The translations under genes were made by a program, and so were the position numbers. Below, in pieces: positions 9,062-16,749 of a stretch of 64,000 nucleotides of DNA (its first letter is position 1; each line of letters begins with the position of its first letter). This DNA comes from Paracoccus wurundjeri. GTDB lineage: Bacteria > Pseudomonadota > Alphaproteobacteria > Rhodobacterales > Rhodobacteraceae. The notes below the pieces were generated by a model. That model made no database searches. It saw nothing but the letters and a program-made list of their open reading frames with translations, and was not told the origin of the DNA. The stretch lies in contig NZ_JAUUTZ010000004.1 of the NCBI RefSeq assembly GCF_030678915.1, forward strand, positions 62,001 to 126,000, written 5' to 3'.

Positions 9062-9120
9062 CTTATCCTCCCTTCATTGACTGCGCCGCGCGCTCGCGCT
9101 GCGGCGCCTCGGTAGTGCTT

Positions 9121-10641
9121 TCACGCAGCGGAAGACGCGCCTTTCGCACATGCGAAATCGGCTGCGTTGCGGCCAGCCTGACGACCGAAGGTTGCTCCGC
9201 TCATCAGTCCGGTGCCGCTTGCATAATTGTGGAAGAACAACCCGCCGGCGATCTCGCCTGCCGCATAGAGCCCTTCGACCGGTGATCCATAGATTGACTG
9301 TACCTGCGACGAGGTGTCGATCCTCAGGCCGCCAAAGGTGAAGGTGATGCCGGCAGTGACGTGATAGGCGTGGAAAGGCGGGCTATCCAGCGGTTGTGCC
9401 CAATTGCTCTTGTCGATCTCAAGACCCTCGGTCGACTTGCCATCAAGGATGTTGGGATCGAACTGCACATCCGTCCGGCAGGCCGCATTGAAAGCGCGGG
9501 CGGTGGCAAGGAAACCCTCGGCATCGACGCCTTCCATTTTGGCAGCCAGTTCCTCCAACGTGTCGGCCACGACTTTCGTGCAGCGGCGGATACGGTATTC
9601 GCTGCGCAGCAGATGTGTCACCTTGTCGTCAAAGATCTGCCAGGCGAACTGGCCGGGCTGTTTCAGGATCTCGCCGCCATATTTGGCATAGGTATGGCTG
9701 TGAAAATTCTCGCCTTCGTCCACATAGCGACGTCCCTTGGCGTTGACACAGATGCCATAGGGATAATTGTGCTTCTGGAACTGGTCGCCCACCGTCAGGT
9801 CACCGAAAGGCGGCGCGTTCACATCCCAGGCAACGGCGTGGCAGCCCGACCAATGCCCCGCCGGCGCGGCGCCGGCTTCCATGGCCATCCGGTGGCCCAA
9901 CCCCATGTTGAAGCGGCTGCCCCGAACCTTGGCCAGATCCCAGCCCGGGCCCAGATATTCGGCCCGCATCTGCGCATTCGCCTCGAAGCCGCCGCAGGCA
10001 AGGATGACTGCGCCGGCCCGTAACTCTATGTCGTGCCCGTCATGGCGGGTCACGACGCCGCAAATCCTTCCGGCTTCCGTGACAAGGGAAACCGCCGGGC
10101 TTTCGTAGACGACGCGGATCGCGGGGGTTGCCGCCACTTTCGCGAACAACGCCTCCAGCAAAGCTTCTCCACCACCGTTGATATGCAATGCCAATCCGCC
10201 CCAGAACTTGAATTTGCCGTCTACCTGATAAGCTTGACGGCCAAGCCCGGGATGCAATTTTACGCCATGACCCGCCATCCAGACGGCGGTATCCAGACTG
10301 TTGCGGACCAGATATTCGCACAGGTCGGCATCGGTCCGGTATTGGGTCAGTGCATACATGTCGTCGAAGAACTGGTCCTCGGTATAGGTGCCAAAATCGA
10401 CATTGCTCAGATCCTCGTCGGCCATCGAAGGCGAGACCTTCAGCAGGTCGTCGATCCCGTTATAGGCGAAACGGAAAGCGCCTCCGGTGAAACGGGAATT
10501 CCCGCCTCGTTCGTCTTCGGGTGCGGCCTCCAACACCAATACCCGCGCGCCCCTTTCGGCAGCCGAAAGCGCGGCACACAGTGCGGCGTTTCCCGCCCCG
10601 ACCACAATTACATCCAAGTTTTCCCCGGTCACGTCATGCAT
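9121..10641 (-). CDS. tcuA: FAD-dependent dehydrogenase, tricarballylate dehydrogenase (TcuA)-like
   Basis: About 506 residues of the fumarate reductase/succinate dehydrogenase flavoprotein family. The dinucleotide site DVIVVGAGNAALCAALSA is at residues 8-25 and the GGNSRFTGGAFR segment binds FAD. The C-terminal TFGGLRI, GLYAAGEIAGGLFFHNYASG and GTGLMSGATFGR segments are typical. The start NAALCAALSAAERGA and the spacing resemble TcuA, which oxidises tricarballylate to cis-aconitate. The ATG at 10641 overlaps the upstream stop by eight bases; the frame stays open to 10860, but that part lacks family sequence. No TcuB-type iron-sulfur partner is in the window. The symbol is by resemblance. Confidence 0.75.
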   Translation of the reverse strand: MHDVTGENLDVIVVGAGNAALCAALSAAERGARVLVLEAAPEDERGGNSRFTGGAFRFAYNGIDDLLKVSPSMADEDLSNVDFGTYTEDQFFDDMYALTQYRTDADLCEYLVRNSLDTAVWMAGHGVKLHPGLGRQAYQVDGKFKFWGGLALHINGGGEALLEALFAKVAATPAIRVVYESPAVSLVTEAGRICGVVTRHDGHDIELRAGAVILACGGFEANAQMRAEYLGPGWDLAKVRGSRFNMGLGHRMAMEAGAAPAGHWSGCHAVAWDVNAPPFGDLTVGDQFQKHNYPYGICVNAKGRRYVDEGENFHSHTYAKYGGEILKQPGQFAWQIFDDKVTHLLRSEYRIRRCTKVVADTLEELAAKMEGVDAEGFLATARAFNAACRTDVQFDPNILDGKSTEGLEIDKSNWAQPLDSPPFHAYHVTAGITFTFGGLRIDTSSQVQSIYGSPVEGLYAAGEIAGGLFFHNYASGTGLMSGATFGRQAGRNAADFACAKGASSAA

Positions 10642-12040
10642 CGGCAGTACTCTTCCTTTGATGGTTGTCTGTGTCAGTGCGCAGCGCAGCGAATATCTTT
10701 TGGCAGGAGGCCGCGGCGGGTAATCCTGCCAAAGCGTGGTCAAGCGCGGCTGCGCCTGCTTCGCCCAGGCGCGGGGCGGTGCAGGCCATGAACTTGGCGC
10801 GTAACGCCCCTTTGGGCAGGGGGTGGTCGCGGTCGCGCCCCAATGGCCGGTCGATCTCACCCCTCAAAAGCCGCCCATCGGTCAGTTCGATCTCGACTTC
10901 GGCGAAGAAATGCTCGGTCGAGGCCATATCCGCCTGGGGATGCGGCGCGGCAGTGATGCGCGCCATCAGATCGCGGATCTCGGGGCGGCTGATCTCGGTA
11001 TCGTTGAAGACATCGGGGCGGACCACGCCCTCGGCCAGTGCCCGGGCCAGCGCGTATTGCACGCTGAACTTGCCTTCCAGCCCGGCTTTCGGATCCGGCC
11101 GGTTGGTATGGCGCAGCCGGCGCGGATGCGTCAGGCTGCGGACGGCGACAATCTGATCCGGGGTGATGCCGTGATCGCGACGAAGCGCAAGCGCGACATC
11201 CACCGCCGGATGGGTGCTGGCGCAGCAGGGGTGCTGTTTATAGGCAATGCCCACCTCTTCAATATCCAGGGGCACCGCCCAATCCGCCAGCAGGCGGTCG
11301 GCATCATAGCGGCCCTCGCCATTATAGACACGAAAGAAGCCCTGCGGGTGTTCCAGCGCGTCGGGATTGGCGCTGAGCCCCTCGGCGGCCATCAGTGCCG
11401 CCAGCAGGCCGTTGCGTGCCGATTGCCCGACATGAAAGGGTTTCACATCAGTGCCGAAATTCGCTTTGATCCCCGCAGCCATCGAGGCGGCGATCGCAAG
11501 TGCCCGCGCCGTTGCCCGGGCGTCAAGGTTCAGAAGGGCGGCGGCGGAAGCTGCCGCGCCGAACGTCCCCAATGTGGCCGTCGGATGCCAGCCCTTTTCA
11601 TAATGCTCGAAATTGGCCGCGCGCCCCAATCGCGTTTCAGTCTCAAATCCGGCCAGGTAGGCGCGAAGGAAGGTTGCGCCGTCGACATCGCTTTGATCGG
11701 TCAGCGCCATCAGTGCCGGCAGGAGCGGGGCAGAGGGATGCCCGCCCATGCTGTTGCTGCAATCGTCGAAATCCAGCGCGTGGGCCGCCATACCGTTGAT
11801 CAGCGCTGCGCTGAGGATGTCGACTCCGCGGGATCGGGCGACACACCAGGCAGGACCCGGCGCGATGCAATTCTCGGTTGCTCGGATCAGCGCCTGCAGC
11901 CCGGGCTCGTCTGCACCGGCCAGAAGTACCGCGACAGTATCGGTGATGGCCTCGACCGCTGTGTTTACAGCAAGCTCCGGCATATCCATGGTTCTGAAAT
12001 CCACCAGCCGCTCCGCCAGCCTTTCAAGCAAAGCTTGCAT
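10634..12040 (-). CDS. MmgE/PrpD family protein (second of three)
   Basis: 468 residues. Family segments are MAAHALDFDDCSNSMGGHP (about residues 84-102), GWHPTATLGTFGAA, DVKPFHVGQSARNGLLAA and YKQHPCCASTHPAVD. It is the most divergent of the three paralogs here, with DFDD at the position where the others have ELDS or ELDD. It is the first gene of the minus-strand operon and has a strong GGAGGGC ribosome site. The family does dehydration/hydration, decarboxylation or epimerisation of citrate-like acids; the exact reaction is unknown. Confidence 0.8.
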   Translation of the reverse strand: MQALLERLAERLVDFRTMDMPELAVNTAVEAITDTVAVLLAGADEPGLQALIRATENCIAPGPAWCVARSRGVDILSAALINGMAAHALDFDDCSNSMGGHPSAPLLPALMALTDQSDVDGATFLRAYLAGFETETRLGRAANFEHYEKGWHPTATLGTFGAAASAAALLNLDARATARALAIAASMAAGIKANFGTDVKPFHVGQSARNGLLAALMAAEGLSANPDALEHPQGFFRVYNGEGRYDADRLLADWAVPLDIEEVGIAYKQHPCCASTHPAVDVALALRRDHGITPDQIVAVRSLTHPRRLRHTNRPDPKAGLEGKFSVQYALARALAEGVVRPDVFNDTEISRPEIRDLMARITAAPHPQADMASTEHFFAEVEIELTDGRLLRGEIDRPLGRDRDHPLPKGALRAKFMACTAPRLGEAGAAALDHALAGLPAAASCQKIFAALRTDTDNHQRKSTADA

Positions 12041-12077
12041 TTGCGCCCTCCATATTCAGATGGCGGTCTCTGCCATC

Positions 12078-12192
12078 TTGTAGACAGTTTGGTAGCGTGT
12101 CAGATTATGATTGTAAACATGATTCGCGTTATTGTAGGATGAATAGAATAATAACAAAGGTTTTGTAGACATAATGACTGTTAATGTAGACA
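12078..12192. promoter_or_regulatory. Phased GntR operator array between the divergent catabolic operons
   Basis: Copies of a TTGTAGACA-type box, in the same orientation, begin at 12078 (TTGTAGACA), 12111 (TTGTAAACA), 12163 (TTGTAGACA) and 12184 (ATGTAGACA). A degenerate copy, TTGTAGGAT, lies at 12132. Spacings of 33, 21, 31 and 21 bases are close to whole helical turns. TTGT-AG-ACAA is the dyad expected of FCD-type GntR proteins. The last box lies inside the first codons of the gntR gene, suggesting autoregulation. Confidence 0.65.
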
Positions 12193-12926
12193 ATTCGTCC
12201 GATGCGACCGAAAAGGGTGCGTTACTTGCCGATCGTGCGCATGCGCATCTGCGCGAACAGATCATTTCCGGTCGGCTTGCCCCTGGTGCGCGGTTAAGCG
12301 AAGTCGAAATCGCCCGGCAGGTCGGCGTAAGCCGCGGCCCGGTGCGCGAGGCGATCCGCCGGCTTGTTGCCTCGGGGCTTGCGACCCAGGCGCCGAATCA
12401 AAGCGCGCGGGTCATCGAACTGGATGAGCAGCGTATCCTTAGCGTCTATGACGTGCGCGAGGCCATCGAATCGATGGCGGCTGCCTGTGCGGCGGAACGA
12501 ATGACCGAGGCAGAGCGGACAGCGCTGGATGATCTGCTGACAGCGCATTCTTCGGCTTTGGGAGATGTGCCGGACAGCTATCCTTCAGGGCCGGGGGACT
12601 GGGATTTTCACCATCTCGTCCTGACCGGATCGCGCAATTCGCTGGCCTATCGCATCTGCGTGGGCGATTTGCGCGATCTGCTGGCTTTGCTGCGCGCCGG
12701 CCATCGCAATATCCGCGGCCGCGGCGAGCGCGCATTGCTGGAACATCGCTGGATCGCCAATGCGATCATTGCAGGTCAGGCGGATTTGGCCCGCACATTG
12801 ATGGCGACACATATCCGCGCATCGCGCGACGGCTTCTTGCGGCAGTGGCGCGAGAGGAACACGGCAGCGGCCAGCGGGCGGCAGGCTGCCGCAAGCGACA
12901 AGAATCGCAACAGAAAGGAGAAGTGA
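12174..12926 (+). CDS. GntR-family regulator, FCD (FadR-like) subfamily
   Basis: A 250-residue regulator. The winged helix is at about residues 22-85 (HLREQIISGRLAPGARLSE, IARQVGVSRGPVREAIRRL), and the all-helical FCD effector domain follows, with metal-ligand candidates in DVREAIESM, DWDFHHLVL and HRWIANAI. It diverges from the PrpD/TcuA operon and is the first gene of the plus-strand operon; its stop overlaps the next start (TGATG). A phased array of TTGTAGACA boxes around its start makes it the probable repressor of both directions, released by the imported acid or an intermediate (inference). Confidence 0.88.
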   Translation: MTVNVDNSSDATEKGALLADRAHAHLREQIISGRLAPGARLSEVEIARQVGVSRGPVREAIRRLVASGLATQAPNQSARVIELDEQRILSVYDVREAIESMAAACAAERMTEAERTALDDLLTAHSSALGDVPDSYPSGPGDWDFHHLVLTGSRNSLAYRICVGDLRDLLALLRAGHRNIRGRGERALLEHRWIANAIIAGQADLARTLMATHIRASRDGFLRQWRERNTAAASGRQAAASDKNRNRKEK

Positions 12927-13822
12927 TGGCGACCGACTGGATGATGTCCGACTTTGGGACCGTATCGCGCGGCGACGACTTGCGGGCCTTGCTCGCAGCG
13001 GGGAAATCCGTGCAGACGGCAGGTGCCTATGATGGCATGACAGCGCGGCTTGCCCGCGATGCAGGCTTCGAGGCGCTGTATCTGTCGGGCGCCGCATTGT
13101 CGGCATCGATGGCGCTCCCTGATCTGGGGTTGCTGACATTGGAGGATGTGCGTCTGCGGGCCAAGCAGATTGTTCGCGCCTCTGACCTGCCATTGATCGT
13201 TGATTGTGATACCGGTTTCGGCGAGGCGCTGAACGTCATGCAACTGGTGCGCGACATGGAAGAGATCGGGGTCGCCTGCATCCAGATCGAAGATCAGAAA
13301 TTTCCCAAGAAATGCGGGCATCTGAACGACAAGCAGCTTATTTCGCGCGACGATATGTGCCGCAAGATCGCAGCGGCGCGCAAGGCTGCGGACCGGCTGA
13401 TCGTCTGTGCCCGCACGGATGCCGCCGCCGAATCGCTGGACGATGCGCTTGACCGCGCCCGCGCCTATCGCGACGCCGGGGCGGAACTGATCTTCGTCGA
13501 GGCGCTCGCCTCGCATGAAATCATCCGCAGGGTGCGTGAACAGTTGGATATGCCGCTTCTGGCCAATATGACCGAGTTCGGGCGCACCCCTCATATATCG
13601 ATGCGGGAATGGCAGGAAATCGGCTACGAGGTGGTCATCTATCCGGTATCGGCATTCCGGGTCGCGATGAAGGCCGCTCGGGATTTTTATGCGAAGCTAT
13701 ACGCCGGCGGCACGGCGGAGCCCACGCTTGATACGATGCTGACGCGTGCGGAGCTTTACGAAACCATCTCTTATTATGACTACGAAGCACTGGACGAAAA
13801 TATCGCCCGAACCGTTCTTTGA
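12926..13822 (+). CDS. Isocitrate lyase/PEP mutase superfamily lyase, 2-methylisocitrate lyase (PrpB)-like
   Basis: 298 residues, a TIM-barrel lyase. Metal-site motif DCDTGFGEALNV, the loop KKCGHL with the Cys that marks true C-C lyases rather than mutases or hydrolases, CARTDA, and ANMTEFGRTP near the C-terminus all fit 2-methylisocitrate lyases. It would cleave a branched hydroxy-tricarboxylate to succinate plus a 2-oxo acid. The ATG at 12926 follows AAAGGAG and overlaps the gntR stop by one base. Pairing with PrpD paralogs resembles prpBD, but no methylcitrate synthase is present here. Confidence 0.82.
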   Translation: MATDWMMSDFGTVSRGDDLRALLAAGKSVQTAGAYDGMTARLARDAGFEALYLSGAALSASMALPDLGLLTLEDVRLRAKQIVRASDLPLIVDCDTGFGEALNVMQLVRDMEEIGVACIQIEDQKFPKKCGHLNDKQLISRDDMCRKIAAARKAADRLIVCARTDAAAESLDDALDRARAYRDAGAELIFVEALASHEIIRRVREQLDMPLLANMTEFGRTPHISMREWQEIGYEVVIYPVSAFRVAMKAARDFYAKLYAGGTAEPTLDTMLTRAELYETISYYDYEALDENIARTVL

Positions 13823-13862
13823 AGCTGCTTCAACCGTATTTTCCGTTCAGGGAGGACTAATT

Positions 13863-15260
13863 TTGTCGAACCATCACGCCTCTGGTGCGAATCCGCATAC
13901 ACGCGCCATTGCCCAGTTTGTCTCTGGATTGAGTCTTGAGGATATCCCGCCCGATGTACTGCATCGGGTCAAATTGCTGATGCTGGATTCTTTCGGTTGC
14001 GCGCTCTACGGGGCAAATCTGGAATGGACGCGCATTCTGAAGCAGACCTTGGCCGAGACAGATCGCAGCGATGGTAGCGGAACCTGGGGCGGACCGGAGC
14101 GGTTTTCCGCTCCGCATGCCGCATTGGTGAATGGCCTGCAGGTGCAGGGGTTCGAACTTGATGATGTGCATCGCCATGGCGTGCTGCATGTCGGCGCCGT
14201 CACCCTTCCGGCCGTGCTTGCGGCAGCATCCATCAAACCGGTTGACGGCCGCGAATTGCTGACCGCCATCGCAGCCGGTTACGAGATCGGGCCGCGTGTT
14301 GGAATTGCGATGGGGCAGGAACATATCGGGCAAGGTTGGCATTCGGGTGCAACCGTGGGGGTATTTTCCGCGGCAGCAGGCGCGGCGCGGTCGCTGGGAC
14401 TGGATGCTGAACAAACGATCCACGCTCTTGGCATCGCGGGCACCCAGTCGGCCGGGTTGATGGCCGCGCAATTCGGGGCGATGGTCAAGCGGATGCACGC
14501 AGGCCGCTCGGCGCAATCCGGACTTTATGGCGCTATGCTGGCCCGAAACGGCTTCACCGGAATCGTCGACGTGTTCGAAGCCCCTTATGGCGGGTTCTGC
14601 ACGACATTCTCGCGCTCGACGGACCGGTTCGACCTCGATGCGCTGAGTGCCGGTCTTGGCCGTGACTGGGAAAGCTTGCGCATCTCGCTTAAATTCTATT
14701 CCTGCGTGGGATCGAACCACACCACGCTGGACGCATTGCGCAATATCAAGCACCGCCGTGACTTTACCCCTGACACGATCCGCGAGATCGTCGTTTACGG
14801 CTCGCAGGTGACTGTCGATCACGTTGGATGGCCCTACGAGCCGCAGGGGCTTACTTCGGCGCAACTCAATCTGCCATTCTGCGTGGCGACGCTGCTTCTG
14901 GAGGAGGATGTCTTCGTCACACAATTTCCGCCGGAATGCGTGAATGATGCCGCCCGCATAGCCTTGTCCCGCAAGGTGCGCGTCGTTCATGATCCCGAGA
15001 TCACCGCTCTGGGCTCGAAGTTCCGGCACAAGGTCCGCGTTGAGGTTCATTACGGCGACGGCCATGTCGAGACCGAGACCGTGGAAGCCCCGCGCGGCAG
15101 TGAATTCTCTTTCGCCAGCGATGCGGATATCTGCGACAAGTTCCTGAAGCTGGCAACCACGACGATACCGCAAGCGAGGGCGCAGGAGATTGTAGACATT
15201 GTGATGACGCTGGAGCACCACGATTCGCAGCGCCTCTCGGGACTTCTGGAAGGTGCCTGA
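13863..15260 (+). CDS. MmgE/PrpD family protein (third of three), TTG start
   Basis: 465 residues if it starts at the TTG at 13863, which has a strong GGGAGGA site eight bases upstream and gives the family's normal N-terminus (NPHTRAIAQFVSGLSLEDIP). The frame is open upstream to 13746, but that part overlaps the lyase gene. Family segments are VQGFELDDVHRHGVLHVGA, GWHSGATVGVFSAAAGAA, MVKRMHAGRSAQSGLYGAM and LKFYSCVGSNHTTLDAL. It resembles the paralog at 3351-4754 more than the one at 10634-12040. Co-transcription with the lyase suggests it acts just before the cleavage step (inference). Confidence 0.82.
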   Translation: MSNHHASGANPHTRAIAQFVSGLSLEDIPPDVLHRVKLLMLDSFGCALYGANLEWTRILKQTLAETDRSDGSGTWGGPERFSAPHAALVNGLQVQGFELDDVHRHGVLHVGAVTLPAVLAAASIKPVDGRELLTAIAAGYEIGPRVGIAMGQEHIGQGWHSGATVGVFSAAAGAARSLGLDAEQTIHALGIAGTQSAGLMAAQFGAMVKRMHAGRSAQSGLYGAMLARNGFTGIVDVFEAPYGGFCTTFSRSTDRFDLDALSAGLGRDWESLRISLKFYSCVGSNHTTLDALRNIKHRRDFTPDTIREIVVYGSQVTVDHVGWPYEPQGLTSAQLNLPFCVATLLLEEDVFVTQFPPECVNDAARIALSRKVRVVHDPEITALGSKFRHKVRVEVHYGDGHVETETVEAPRGSEFSFASDADICDKFLKLATTTIPQARAQEIVDIVMTLEHHDSQRLSGLLEGA

Positions 15261-15266
15261 GCAACG

Positions 15267-16289
15267 ATGAGCCCGACGCGGTCCAAGCTTCTGTCGATTG
15301 CGATCGCGGCAATCTGCGGTGCTGCGATGTCGCGCCTGGGATTGCCGCTGGCCTGGGTGATCGGCCCGATGGTCTCGACGGCAATCCTGTCGCTTTCGGG
15401 GCGGGTCGTCTTTGCCGATATCCGGGCGCGCCGGACGGGACAGATCCTTGTCGGCGCGGCCATCGGGCTGAAACTAACGGCATCGTCGCTTTCCGGGCTG
15501 TGGCTTTGGGTACCTGTTGCGGTCATCCTGAATTTCGGCGCTCTCTGGGTCGCGTTACTATTTGGGCGGCTGTTTGCGCGCTGGCTGTCGACCGATACGG
15601 TAACGGGCTATTTCGCGATGGTCCCTGGCGGTTTGTCGGAGATGTCCAATGTCGCTGCCGCCGAGGGCGGCACGATGGAGATTGTCGCCATCGTTCAGGC
15701 GCTGCGTGTCGCCTGCACTGTATGCATCCTGCCCCCTCTGCTTCTCTGGCTGGACCTGCATGGAACCTTCTCATCCAGCTTATCGACATCTTCGCTGGGG
15801 TGGACAGGGTTGGGAACGGTACTTGCCGCCGGAGGCGCGGGGGCCTGGGGCGCGCGCCTTTTGCGGATGAACAATCCCTGGATGATCGGGGCCCTGGTCG
15901 GGGCCGCCTGCCTGTCTGTCGGCGGCCTTATCAGCGGAGAACTGCCGAGGCTTCTTTTCTGGCTGGGACAGATGATGATCGGCATGACGATCGGCGCGCG
16001 CTTCAAGCCCGTGCATCTGCGCCATATCGGACGACAGCTTCCAAAGGCCATAACGCTCATCTTGTCCATGATGGCCCTGACTGCCGTAATCGGGACGGTT
16101 TTCGCCCGGGTCAGCGGTTTCGATCCGGCCAGTTCTGTGCTTGCGATTTCGCCCGGAGGATTTTCTGAAATGGCCACTACCGCGACAACGCTGCATCTGA
16201 ATGTCGCGCTGGTCACCGTCTTTCATGTCGTCCGGGCGTTCATCATCAACGGTTTTTCAGCGGTGTTCTGGAGGAAATTCGGGGCCTGA
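15267..16289 (+). CDS. AbrB-family membrane protein (COG3180)
   Basis: A 340-residue polytopic membrane protein with two homologous halves. Each has a GLPLAWVIGPM/NNPWMIGALVG-like start and a GGLSEM/GGFSEM motif (GYFAMVPGGLSEMSNVAA in the first half and SPGGFSEMATTA in the second). This is the membrane protein family misnamed AbrB regulator or ammonia monooxygenase, with no DNA-binding domain. A transporter or exporter role is usually assumed. It starts six bases after the PrpD stop, so it belongs to the catabolic operon and may export a by-product or add uptake capacity (inference). Confidence 0.75.
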   Translation: MSPTRSKLLSIAIAAICGAAMSRLGLPLAWVIGPMVSTAILSLSGRVVFADIRARRTGQILVGAAIGLKLTASSLSGLWLWVPVAVILNFGALWVALLFGRLFARWLSTDTVTGYFAMVPGGLSEMSNVAAAEGGTMEIVAIVQALRVACTVCILPPLLLWLDLHGTFSSSLSTSSLGWTGLGTVLAAGGAGAWGARLLRMNNPWMIGALVGAACLSVGGLISGELPRLLFWLGQMMIGMTIGARFKPVHLRHIGRQLPKAITLILSMMALTAVIGTVFARVSGFDPASSVLAISPGGFSEMATTATTLHLNVALVTVFHVVRAFIINGFSAVFWRKFGA

Positions 16290-16749
16290 GAATGGCTGCG
16301 GGTGCCGTTGCGAAGATTGCGCCGATATCCGGAAACCATCTTCTGGGTTTGCCGATACCATCCGGGATGCCATCGGGTGCACCCGCACCACACCAATTCC
16401 GTCGCATACCGATCCTGGCGTCAGCAGGATCGCCCCGATCAACTGATCGAACTGGAGGCCCGACATGTGCCACCGAGACACGGTGATGCGGCGCGACTGA
16501 CAAAGTGGTCGTTTATCCGCCGGACCTGCGGACTGTGCAGGAAAATGGATAGATCACAATCTTATGGTATGTTACCTGATGAGGCGCAAACCGTTCGAAG
16601 GATGCTGTCAGACAGAGACCATCATTTTCAATACACAACCTTATTAACGATCATCACCCAGAAGAAGCGCAACATCTGCGCGAAATGATCTCGGATTTTA
16701 ATTCAGTAAATCATTGCGTTGTCAGAAAAGCTATTCAGGGGGGCGAAAT
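16290..16749. other. 460-base non-coding interval before the glycan island
   Basis: No credible gene. Short open frames exist on both strands but none has family features or a ribosome site. A perfect 8-bp hairpin (CGATCCTG at 16410-16417, CAGGATCG at 16425-16432) has no T-run. The last 150 bases are AT-richer and should hold the promoter of the glycosyltransferase gene. This is the border between the catabolic locus and the glycan genes. Confidence 0.5.

Noticed and set aside
10642-10860. 73-residue extension of the TcuA-like protein
   Set aside because: It overlaps the PrpD gene, and the FAD motif starts directly after the ATG at 10641.
13857-15221. 454-codon minus-strand frame opposite the third PrpD
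   Set aside because: Antisense shadow with no motifs; the plus-strand frame is a clear MmgE/PrpD protein.
16292-16688. Open frames on both strands after the AbrB-family gene
   Set aside because: No ribosome sites or recognisable domains, and composition typical of chance frames in GC-rich DNA.
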